Shown piece by piece: positions 26,151-34,067 of a stretch of 42,199 nt of DNA. Position 1 is the first letter of the stretch; each line of letters opens with the position of its first letter. Below the pieces are notes generated by a model. The model was not told the origin of the DNA and made no database searches. It worked only from the letters and a program-made list of their open reading frames with translations. This stretch comes from Bacteroidota bacterium (GTDB lineage Bacteria; Bacteroidota; Bacteroidia; Sphingobacteriales; Sphingobacteriaceae). Both the position numbers and the translations under genes were made by a program. The stretch is taken from the NCBI GenBank assembly GCA_013288235.1, contig JABDCF010000022.1:1-42199 (forward strand). The letters are read 5' to 3'.

Positions 26151-26292
26151 TGATTAGAGGTTAGAGATCAGAGATTAGTTTCTTGAAAGTCCGAAAGGAA
26201 GGGTATGGTACATATCCTTTAACTTTCGGACTTTCAGGTTTTATTAGGTTCCCATTTTTTTCTAATCTCTAATCTCCAATTAACTAACCTCC
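26151..26292. repeat. Nested double word-hairpin between DUF4097 and module C
   Basis: The inner arms TGAAAGTCCGAAAG (26184-26197) and CTTTCGGACTTTCA (26223-26236) are perfect 14-bp complements, with an AAGG/CCTT stem extension inside. Outer arms of GATTAGAGGTTAGAGATCAG type (26151-26178) pair imperfectly with the TAATCTCTAATCTCC region (26262-26292). This explains most of the 359-bp gap together with module C and its leader. It ends 8 bp before the enhancer pair. Confidence 0.7.
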
Positions 26293-26300
26293 AATACCAC

Positions 26301-26407
26301 TGTATCATAACCGTACACCGGGTGTTACGCCTGCGTACAGTTGTAAATATTACTAAAAAATAAGTATTTGATTATAAGTTGATTAGCTGTTTGGTATATG
26401 TTTTAAA
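26301..26407 (+). promoter_or_regulatory. Enhancer/promoter module C (drives P3-P7)
   Basis: Site 1 TGTATCATAACCGTACA (26301-26317), site 2 TGTTACGCCTGCGTACA (26323-26339) 22 bp later, then TAAGTATTTGATT (26361-26373), a full inverse IHF-consensus match, then TTTGGTATATGTTTTAAA with TGG at 26392-26394, 91 bp from site 1. The -12 position is TTAA rather than TTGC. No other copy of the module occurs before the next four permease genes, so it probably serves all of P3-P7. Confidence 0.65.
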
Positions 26408-26423
26408 CTAATCCGTTAGGAAA

Positions 26424-26446
26424 CAGGGCAAAATTTGTTTGCCCTG
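26424..26446 (+). promoter_or_regulatory. Strong leader hairpin at the 5' end of the P3 transcript
   Basis: CAGGGCAAA-ATTTG-TTTGCCCTG is a perfect 9-bp stem with a 5-nt loop, followed by GTTTTG. It begins about 7 nt after the start site predicted from the -24 element and 75 bp before the ATG. It could protect the RNA 5' end or act as an attenuator; the T-tract is short. Confidence 0.55.
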
Positions 26447-26498
26447 GTTTTGCAGTTTAAGATAAAATTGAATTAATGCACTACCAAACCGGCTTATT

Positions 26499-28922
26499 AT
26501 GATCAGGAACTTTATTATCACCGCATGGCGGAACCTTAAAACCAACAAGGCATTCTCGTTTATAAACGTGTTTGGTTTAGCTGTGGGCCTTACCTGCTGT
26601 ATGTTTATAGGGGCGTATTTATACCAGGAATTAACTTATGATACCTACCCCGTTAATGCAAAACAAATTTACCGCGTTGCACTTCATTCCAACGGAACTA
26701 ATGCCGCTGCAGATTTCCCGAGCGTTGATCTGGCGGTAGGGCAGGGCATAAAAAATGCATTCCCCCAGGTACTTGCCACTACTCGCCTTACCCACCTGGG
26801 GCCGGCATTTGTAAAATATGAAGAAAGGCAGTTTAAAGAAACAGGAGTAGCGCTTATCGATTCCAATTTCTTTCAAATGTTCTCCATCCCGCTGGTCGAA
26901 GGGGATACTAAAACAGCGCTTAATGCGCCAAACAGCCTTGTAATAACAAAAGCATTTAAACAAAAGTATTTTGGCGGTTCCCCGGCACTTGGCAAAGCAA
27001 TTACCATAGGGAACAGCCTGGTAAAAGTAACAGGCGTTATAGATAAAGTGCCTGATAATTCACATTTTCATGCCGATGCCTTTATAAGCCTGGTAACGTA
27101 TGTTACGCCATCGACCAAACAAACCTGGAGCAATGTTGGCGATTTCACCTACCTGTTACTGGATAAAAACGCTGATCCTAAAAAACTCGAAGCTGGTTTC
27201 CCCCAACTGGTGGCCAAATTTGTGGTGCCCGAAATTCAGCATGATATGGGCGTAAGCCTGGTCGAGGCGCAAAAATCAGTCAACACATTCCTGTTTTTCC
27301 TGCAGCCGCTTACAAGTATCCATTTGCATTCGGCCACTAAGTACGAGTTTGAGGCCAACGGCGATATCCATTACGTTTATATATTCGGCGCACTGTCCAT
27401 ATTTATTCTCCTGCTGGCCTGTATCAATTTTACAAACCTTTCTACAGCAAGCGCTACTAAGCGCGCTAAAGAAATCGGTATCCGCAAAGTATTGGGCTCG
27501 GCAAAAAACAGGCTGGTTTGGCAATTCCTTATCGAGTCGGTGATGCTTACTCTTTTGGCCATGCTTTTTGCTATAGGTTTTGTTTACCTGCTGCTGCCTT
27601 ATTTTAATAGCCTGGCAGGCAAACACACCGGTATAGGTTTCTTTTTAAGTTACAGAGCGATTGCTTTGGAGCTTGGCTTAACATTATTCGTAGGCATAGT
27701 GGCCGGCATTTACCCAGCTTTTTTCCTGTCATCATTCCAGATCATTGCCATATTAAAAGGCAACGGCGGCGGCCAGCCCGCAACAAAAGGTGCGTTACGC
27801 AGCAGTTTAATTGTCTTTCAGTTCGCCATATCTACCGCGCTCATTATTGCAACTTTCGTTGTTTATCAGCAATTGCATTTTATGCAAAACAAAAAGCTTG
27901 GCTACGATAAAGACCAGGTGCTGGTGATAAATGATACCAATACGCTCGGCACCAACATAACAGCCTTCAGACAACAACTTCTAAATGATAACCGGGTGGT
28001 AAATGCCACCATATCGGGCAATGTACCGGGTTACAACAATATGGGCGGAACCGAAGTTTACGCAAAAGAAGTTGCAGATAAGGGCTCACGATCCGAAATA
28101 CAGATCGGTATTTATTGGATCGAAGATTCTTATATTCCCACGTTAGGGATGCAAATAGTTAAAGGCCGCAATTTCTTCCCGCCGTCGCCTGTTGATTCCA
28201 TATCGGTTATCATAAACGAAGCGGCTGTACGCGACCTCGGTTTTGGAAATACGGATCCTATCGGTAAAACCATCATCCGCTCGGGGCAGCGTCATTATAA
28301 CATAGTTGGTGTAGTAAAAGATTTTAACTATACCTCGGCGAAACAAAAAATCGCCCCCCTTATGATGTTGCCATCCACCCGCAGCACGGGGTCAATAATA
28401 GCGCGCATAAAAACTGCTGATATTCATCGGTTAATAAATGACATTAAAAACGAGTACGGCGCTTACAATGCCATCGCGCCTTTCAGCTATTCGTTCCTTG
28501 ACGACCAGTTTGCAACCTTATATAGCACCGAAGAGCGTACAAGCCATATTTTTACCACATTCTCGGTCATAGCAGTTATTATCGCCTGCCTGGGCTTGTT
28601 TGGTTTAGCAGCATTCATGATACGGCAGCGTGTAAAAGAAATTGGCATTCGTAAGGTTTTGGGTGCAACCACCGGCAGTATTACCGTTATGTTATCAAAA
28701 GAATTCTTAAAGCTGATAATTATAGCAGCACTCATATCCTTCCCGCTCACCTGGTACGCCATGAGCAAATGGCTACAGGATTTTGCCTACAGGATAACCA
28801 TACAGTGGTGGGTTTTTATAGTAGCAGGTGTAATAGCATTGTTGGTGGCAGCAATAACCATTAGTTTTCAATCCATCAAAGCAGCGCTTGCAAATCCGGT
28901 GAAGAGCTTGAGGAGTGAATAG
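26499..28922 (+). CDS. Duplicated FtsX/MacB-type ABC permease P3 (807 aa)
   Basis: This is a tandem permease beginning MIRNFIITAWRNLKTNKAF. Helix 1 lies at about 22-44 (VFGLAVGLTCCMFIGAYLY). Periplasmic domain 1 has KYFGGSPALGKAI, a variant of the FGDxxPIGK motif. The first coupling segment is RAKEIGIRKVLGSA, periplasmic domain 2 lies at about 455-680, the second coupling segment is RVKEIGIRKVLGAT, and the tail is NPVKSLRSE. It is first in the five-permease plus-strand block P3-P7, behind module C and the leader hairpin. Compared with P2 it has a more divergent periplasmic face but a nearly unchanged cytoplasmic face, consistent with a different substrate or partner and the same ATPase. Confidence 0.92.
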   Translation: MIRNFIITAWRNLKTNKAFSFINVFGLAVGLTCCMFIGAYLYQELTYDTYPVNAKQIYRVALHSNGTNAAADFPSVDLAVGQGIKNAFPQVLATTRLTHLGPAFVKYEERQFKETGVALIDSNFFQMFSIPLVEGDTKTALNAPNSLVITKAFKQKYFGGSPALGKAITIGNSLVKVTGVIDKVPDNSHFHADAFISLVTYVTPSTKQTWSNVGDFTYLLLDKNADPKKLEAGFPQLVAKFVVPEIQHDMGVSLVEAQKSVNTFLFFLQPLTSIHLHSATKYEFEANGDIHYVYIFGALSIFILLLACINFTNLSTASATKRAKEIGIRKVLGSAKNRLVWQFLIESVMLTLLAMLFAIGFVYLLLPYFNSLAGKHTGIGFFLSYRAIALELGLTLFVGIVAGIYPAFFLSSFQIIAILKGNGGGQPATKGALRSSLIVFQFAISTALIIATFVVYQQLHFMQNKKLGYDKDQVLVINDTNTLGTNITAFRQQLLNDNRVVNATISGNVPGYNNMGGTEVYAKEVADKGSRSEIQIGIYWIEDSYIPTLGMQIVKGRNFFPPSPVDSISVIINEAAVRDLGFGNTDPIGKTIIRSGQRHYNIVGVVKDFNYTSAKQKIAPLMMLPSTRSTGSIIARIKTADIHRLINDIKNEYGAYNAIAPFSYSFLDDQFATLYSTEERTSHIFTTFSVIAVIIACLGLFGLAAFMIRQRVKEIGIRKVLGATTGSITVMLSKEFLKLIIIAALISFPLTWYAMSKWLQDFAYRITIQWWVFIVAGVIALLVAAITISFQSIKAALANPVKSLRSE

Positions 28923-29046
28923 GTAAGTAGCAGTTTGTAGTAGCAGTCGGCAGTTAGCAGTTAGCAAGGATGTTTTTTGTTTATAGCAGGAAATTAAAAC
29001 CAAATAATTAAATCAATAATTCAGTAATTCAATAAATCAATAATTA
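28923..29046. repeat. Two-block intergenic spacer between P3 and P4
   Basis: Block 1 (about 28925-28970) is built of GTAGCAGT/GGCAGTTAGCAGT words. Block 2 (about 29008-29046) is CAATAATTCAGTAATTCAAT-type and ends 2 bp before the ATG. No enhancer pair or terminator with a T-run is present. Confidence 0.7.
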
Positions 29047-29048
29047 AA

Positions 29049-31469
29049 ATGATAAAGAACTATTTGAGGAGCGCCATTCGTAATATCAAAAGGCACCCGT
29101 TTATTTCGTTCATCAATATATTCGGGTTAACCGTTGGTTTAACCTGTTGCCTGCTTATATTAAGCTATATTATTAATGAACGCAGCTATGATAAATACAA
29201 TAAGAATGCAGAAGATATCTATCGTGTAACACGCATATTTTATTCGGCGCCTAATGTGGAAAGCCTGCATTTGAGTTCGATAGCCCCTGCCTTTGGCCCG
29301 CGATTGACGGCAGCATTTCCGAATATTAAGGAGATGACGCGGACTTTACCCGCCGGCACTACATCTTTCCGGTATAAGGAAAAATTATTCAACGAGCAGA
29401 ATACTTTTTTTGCCGATCAGAACTTTTTTGACTTTTTTACAGTGCCCGGACTGAAAGGTGACGCGCATAAAGCCCTTACGGAGCCGTACAGCGCTATGCT
29501 GACACCTGAAATCGCAAAAAAATATTTCGGCAATGATGACCCTATCAATAAAGAGATCATCCTCGGTGGCAATAAACACGCTTTTAAAATAACAGGCATT
29601 TTTAGCCCGCTCCCGGCAAACTCGCATATGCACCCCGATATCCTGGTTTCATTCAGCACGCTGAACGACTCGACCATTTATGGCGAAAAGCAGTTGGCCA
29701 CAAACTTCGGTAACAACTCGTTTTACACCTACCTTATGTTTGCAAAAAATGAAAATGTAGGACGTGTAAGGGCGCAGCTTCCAGGTTTTTTGGACAAATA
29801 TTGCGCCGCCCTTGGTGCGCCGGCCAACCTGAAAGTACATAATACAACCAGCCTTACGCTTCAAAAGCTCACCGATATCCACCTTACTTCGCACCTCGAT
29901 GATGAGATCGAGGAAAACGGAAGCTCAACCCGTGTCTATATTTTTTCGGCGATAGCGCTGTTTATCCTGCTGATCGCGTGTATTAACTACATGAACCTTT
30001 CTACGGCACGCTCGGCGCTGCGGGCAAAAGAGATCGGCATCCGCAAGGTTGTAGGGGCGTTGCGCAAAGAGATCATCGCCCAGTTTTTAAGCGAATCGGT
30101 TTTAATAACATATATTTCGCTGCTGATTGCCTTTGGACTGACCGTGCTGTTGCTGCCGGAAATTAACAACATGTCGGGTATTAAGTTAAGTTTTAGTAGC
30201 CTTTTAAACTGGCATATTTTACTTCCTGTGCTTTTAATGCCCTGCGTTGTCGGGTTAATCAGCGGTATTTATCCGGCGCTGTTTATGTCATCTTTTATCC
30301 CGGTGAAGGTTTTAAAGGGATTGTTTAAAGTTCAAACCAGCGCATTTTCATTCCGCAAGGTACTGGTGGTGCTGCAATTCTCGGTTTCAATCATTTTAAT
30401 TGTTGCAACTACGGTAGTTTTCAAGCAATTACAGTACATTCAGGACAAGGATATTGGTATAGATAAAGACCATGTTTTAACAATGCAATATGACGGTGGG
30501 CTGGACAAGCAGTTTTATGCTTTTAAGGCTGATTTGCTGAGAAATCCTAATATTGAAAACGTCGGGCGTTCTTCACGAATCCCATCAGGCCGGTTGCTGG
30601 ATGACCAGGGTGCATCTGTTTTGGAAGGAGGGTCGTTTCAGCCATTGAAGGTTGATTTAAAACAAATAGCTGTTGATGAAGGCTTTATTCCAACTTTTGG
30701 GATAAAAATGGCGGCAGGACGTAATTTTTCGCACGACATAAAAACCGATTCCAATAAATTTATCATTAATGAAACCACGGTAAAAACATTAGGATGGGGA
30801 ACGCCTGAAAAAGCCCTGAATAAACAGATAAAATATGGCAATGTTACAGGCAATGTAATTGGGGTGATGAAAGATTTTCACTTCGAATCGCTCCATCAAC
30901 CCATTGTCCCTATGATCCTGATACTCCAGCCTTACGGCAGGCTCTCTATTAAAATAGGCGGCCATAATATACAATCGTCTGTAAGTTCTATTCGCGATAC
31001 CTGGCAACGCTACCTGCCAACTGTACCCTTTGATTTTTCATTCCTGGATAAACGCTTCGACGAACTTTACCGCAGCGAACAGCAACAGGGCACCCTGCTC
31101 ACAATATTCGCCTGTATTGCTATATTTATTGCATGTTTAGGTTTATTCGGCTTATCGGCTTTTACAATAACCCAGCGCGTTAAAGAAATAGGCGTACGTA
31201 AAGTATTGGGCGCCAGCATACCGCAAATTGTTACCGAGCTGTCAAAAGACTTTTTGAAGCTGGTTTTGATAGCGGCAGCAGTGGCCATCCCGGTTGCGGT
31301 TTACGTGATGAACAAATGGCTGGTGACCTTTGCATCGCGGATTGCTTTGAGTTGGTGGATATTAGCCGCCGCAGGTATCATCGCGCTTATTATCGCATTT
31401 GCAACTATAAGTATTCAATCAATAAAAGCAGCAATGGCAAACCCGGTGAAGAGCCTTAGAAGTGAGTAA
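29049..31469 (+). CDS. Duplicated FtsX/MacB-type ABC permease P4 (806 aa)
   Basis: This is a tandem permease with start MIKNYLRSAIRNIKRHPF and helix 1 at about 20-42. Periplasmic domain 1 carries KYFGNDDPINKEI, the first coupling segment is RAKEIGIRKVVGAL, and periplasmic domain 2 spans about 455-680 (for example NETTVKTLGWGTPEKALNKQ). The second coupling segment is RVKEIGVRKVLGAS and the tail is NPVKSLRSE. It is the second gene of the P3-P7 block. The start codon is set by homology with the paralogs; an AT-rich word block instead of a Shine-Dalgarno sequence lies directly before it. All membrane segments expected for two FtsX units are visible, with no frameshift. Confidence 0.92.
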   Translation: MIKNYLRSAIRNIKRHPFISFINIFGLTVGLTCCLLILSYIINERSYDKYNKNAEDIYRVTRIFYSAPNVESLHLSSIAPAFGPRLTAAFPNIKEMTRTLPAGTTSFRYKEKLFNEQNTFFADQNFFDFFTVPGLKGDAHKALTEPYSAMLTPEIAKKYFGNDDPINKEIILGGNKHAFKITGIFSPLPANSHMHPDILVSFSTLNDSTIYGEKQLATNFGNNSFYTYLMFAKNENVGRVRAQLPGFLDKYCAALGAPANLKVHNTTSLTLQKLTDIHLTSHLDDEIEENGSSTRVYIFSAIALFILLIACINYMNLSTARSALRAKEIGIRKVVGALRKEIIAQFLSESVLITYISLLIAFGLTVLLLPEINNMSGIKLSFSSLLNWHILLPVLLMPCVVGLISGIYPALFMSSFIPVKVLKGLFKVQTSAFSFRKVLVVLQFSVSIILIVATTVVFKQLQYIQDKDIGIDKDHVLTMQYDGGLDKQFYAFKADLLRNPNIENVGRSSRIPSGRLLDDQGASVLEGGSFQPLKVDLKQIAVDEGFIPTFGIKMAAGRNFSHDIKTDSNKFIINETTVKTLGWGTPEKALNKQIKYGNVTGNVIGVMKDFHFESLHQPIVPMILILQPYGRLSIKIGGHNIQSSVSSIRDTWQRYLPTVPFDFSFLDKRFDELYRSEQQQGTLLTIFACIAIFIACLGLFGLSAFTITQRVKEIGVRKVLGASIPQIVTELSKDFLKLVLIAAAVAIPVAVYVMNKWLVTFASRIALSWWILAAAGIIALIIAFATISIQSIKAAMANPVKSLRSE

Positions 31470-31526
31470 TGGGCAGTTTGCAGTTAAAAATCAATAATTC
31501 AGTAATTCAGTAATTCAGTAATTAAA
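31470..31526. repeat. Two-block intergenic spacer between P4 and P5
   Basis: This is the shortest copy of the spacer. One GGGCAGTTTGCAGTT block is followed by four near-perfect nonamers AATTCAGTA, ending about 10 bp before the P5 start. Confidence 0.75.
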
Positions 31527-31534
31527 ATAGCTGC

Positions 31535-33964
31535 ATGCTACAAAACTATTTCAAGATCGCCATCAGGAACTTAACACGCCAGAAGTTATTTACCCTGATC
31601 AACATTTCAGGCCTTGCCATTGGTTTGGCCGTTTGTATGATGATAATGCTTTATGTGGCGCATGAACATAGTTACGATTCTTTTCATAAAAATGCCGACC
31701 GTATAGTTACGCTTCGCGCCAGAGTTGTTTTGAACGCCAATATCCGCATTGCAGAAAGCTTTAGTGATGCAACGGCGCCTGGGTTAAAAGAAGCGGTGCC
31801 GTCCGTTGAAAATTCTGCCGCTTGTTTCGATTACTTTATGCCCGTTGTGATAAACAATGCTTCATCGCCGCAATCAAAATTCAACGATGATAAGCTTTTG
31901 TATGCTGATGCCGGTTTCTTTAATTTTTTTAGTTTTAAATTATTAAGCGGCCAGCCGGGGAATGTGCTCAGTAAACCTTTTTCGGTGGTTATTTCGCGGG
32001 ACATGGCAAAAAAGTATTTTGGCGATAGCAACCCTGTAGGTAAAGTACTTACCATTAAAACCGATGGGCCTTACAACTACCAGGTTACTGGCGTTGCCGA
32101 AAATGCCCCTTCAAACTCGTCCATCAAATTTAATTTTATTGCCTCAGCTTCCAGCTTACGGCAGATCAAAAGCCCGTTCCCCTATTTAAGCGGCCAACCA
32201 AAGCTTGGAGGGGGCATTTATAATGTTTACCTGTTACTAAAGCACCCCGGCGATACGGTTAAAGTTTTAAGCAGTATACAGGCGATGCTCAAACAGCACC
32301 CATTATTACCGTTAAGGGCAAAACCTACCTTTTCGCTCCCGTTAATTACTGACAAACATTTAAATGCCCGTATCGCCGATGACTCTACCGCCGATAATGC
32401 TAATGTAAAGTACCTTAAAACATTTCCTATTGTAGCCGCGCTGATATTGTTACTGGCGCTGTTTAACTACATGAGCCTTTCTACTGCGCGGGCCACAGTG
32501 CGGGCCAAAGAAGTTGGTGTGCGTAAAATATCCGGCGCAAGCCGCAAAACATTGGCCGTTCAATTTTATACAGAATCGGCTGTATTTACTTTTATAGCTT
32601 TTATAATTGGTTACCTGCTTTGCTACCTGTGTAAACCATGGTTTTTAAATGTATTGCAGCTTAAAATGGACAACTCGTTTTTGTACAGCCCCCAAGTGTT
32701 GATGTATTTGGCGGGACTATTGGTTTTGACCATTTTGGTAGCCGGCTTTTATCCCGCTTTGGCCTTGTCGGCCTTTAAACCGATAATTACCCTCAAAGGC
32801 AAAATGAGCAAACAGGCCGGCGGTGTAGTTATCAGGAAGATATTTACCACTTTACAATTTGCTATTTCTATCGCGCTGATCATTTGCGGGATAATCATCG
32901 ACAAACAATTGTATTTTTTCAGGCATACCGATTCGGGTATGGACCGCAGCAATGTAGTTATGCTGGCTATACCGGGTGATTTTGGAAAAAAATATCAGCC
33001 GCTAAAAAAAGAGATCAGTTCCCTGGCCGGGGTAAGCGAGGTAGCCACATCAAATTATACACTGTTCGGGATGTATGATTGGTCTGACCATAAAACTAAA
33101 TCGGGTGACAGTACTATACGCATGTATTGGCAGTCCGTTGACCGTAATTTCATATCCGTATTAGGTTTAAAATGGAAGTTTCCGCCAACGGCGGGCACCG
33201 AGCTGGGAAAACCCAATGATGTGAAAGCAATTATTAACGAAGCGGCTGTTGATAAGTTCAATCTTGGCGAGAACCCGGTTGGGCGTTCCCTCCCTTCGGA
33301 TAATGGCGGCAGCGGAATACCGGTTGCCGGGGTGTTGAAAGACTTTAATTTTCAGTCGATGCAATATGCTGTGGCGCCTTTTGCGCTTTTCGTAGTGCCG
33401 GATACCGCAACATGGTCGATGCCCGGGTGTAGCCTGTATGCAAAGATAAAGCCCTATACAAATTTGCCTACGCTCATCGCATCTATGCAAACGATCTATA
33501 AAAAGTACGATGCAAATGCGCCGTTGAGTTGTTCCTTTGTTGATGACGTTTTTGATGCGCAATATAAGGCCGAAGAAAGACTGGCATCCATATTCAGCGT
33601 ATTTACGGGCCTCACTATTTTACTTGCAGCGCTGGGTCTGTTCGGTCTTGCTGCGTTTACTATTGAACAGCGTACAAAAGAGATAGGTATCCGCAAAATA
33701 TTGGGCGCGAGTTTATCGACAATTGGGGTGATGCTATCGAAAGATTTTTTAAAGCTGGTGCTGCTGGCCATAGTTATTGCTTCGCCAATAGCCTGGTGGA
33801 CTATGAACAAATGGTTGCAGGGGTTTGCATATAAAATACCTGTTGAATGGTGGATGTTTGCGACTTCAGGACTAGTCGCCATAGTAGTTGCAGTACTAAC
33901 CATCAGTTACCATGCCTTTAAAGCCGGCGTTGCTAACCCGGTTAATAGTTTAAGGTCGGAGTAG
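31535..33964 (+). CDS. Duplicated FtsX/MacB-type ABC permease P5 (809 aa)
   Basis: This is a tandem permease starting MLQNYFKIAIRNLTRQKLF. Helix 1 lies at about 22-44. Periplasmic domain 1 has KYFGDSNPVGKVL, and the first coupling segment is RAKEVGVRKISGAS. The middle membrane block shows GFYPALALSAFKPI, which joins the two halves. Periplasmic domain 2 lies at about 455-685, the second coupling segment is RTKEIGIRKILGAS, and the tail is NPVNSLRSE. It is the third gene in the P3-P7 block, 65 bp after P4, the tightest spacing in the array. The Ile-Ser pair in the first coupling segment (RKISGAS instead of RKVLGA) is a mild deviation. It appears intact. Confidence 0.92.
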   Translation: MLQNYFKIAIRNLTRQKLFTLINISGLAIGLAVCMMIMLYVAHEHSYDSFHKNADRIVTLRARVVLNANIRIAESFSDATAPGLKEAVPSVENSAACFDYFMPVVINNASSPQSKFNDDKLLYADAGFFNFFSFKLLSGQPGNVLSKPFSVVISRDMAKKYFGDSNPVGKVLTIKTDGPYNYQVTGVAENAPSNSSIKFNFIASASSLRQIKSPFPYLSGQPKLGGGIYNVYLLLKHPGDTVKVLSSIQAMLKQHPLLPLRAKPTFSLPLITDKHLNARIADDSTADNANVKYLKTFPIVAALILLLALFNYMSLSTARATVRAKEVGVRKISGASRKTLAVQFYTESAVFTFIAFIIGYLLCYLCKPWFLNVLQLKMDNSFLYSPQVLMYLAGLLVLTILVAGFYPALALSAFKPIITLKGKMSKQAGGVVIRKIFTTLQFAISIALIICGIIIDKQLYFFRHTDSGMDRSNVVMLAIPGDFGKKYQPLKKEISSLAGVSEVATSNYTLFGMYDWSDHKTKSGDSTIRMYWQSVDRNFISVLGLKWKFPPTAGTELGKPNDVKAIINEAAVDKFNLGENPVGRSLPSDNGGSGIPVAGVLKDFNFQSMQYAVAPFALFVVPDTATWSMPGCSLYAKIKPYTNLPTLIASMQTIYKKYDANAPLSCSFVDDVFDAQYKAEERLASIFSVFTGLTILLAALGLFGLAAFTIEQRTKEIGIRKILGASLSTIGVMLSKDFLKLVLLAIVIASPIAWWTMNKWLQGFAYKIPVEWWMFATSGLVAIVVAVLTISYHAFKAGVANPVNSLRSE

Positions 33965-34058
33965 CAGTTGGTAGTGGCAGTTTTTAGTTTGCAGTAGACA
34001 GCAAAAGATAAGTTGAAAGCAAAAGAAGAAAATTCAATAATTCAGTAATTCAATAATT
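33965..34058. repeat. Two-block intergenic spacer between P5 and P6
   Basis: GCAGTTGGTAGTGGCAGT words follow the stop. An A-rich stretch and then AATTCAATAATTCAGTAATT words (34030-34058) precede the P6 start by about 10 bp. Confidence 0.7.
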
Positions 34059-34067
34059 GCCTGTTCT

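Noticed and set aside
31485..31526. CRISPR-like array from regularly spaced AATTCAGTA units
   Set aside because: The units are contiguous nonamers without unique spacers, and no cas genes are present.
33167..33903. Two overlapping antisense frames of more than 130 codons in P5
   Set aside because: They are shadows of the conserved FtsX region; similar antisense frames recur in the other permeases at the same domain position.
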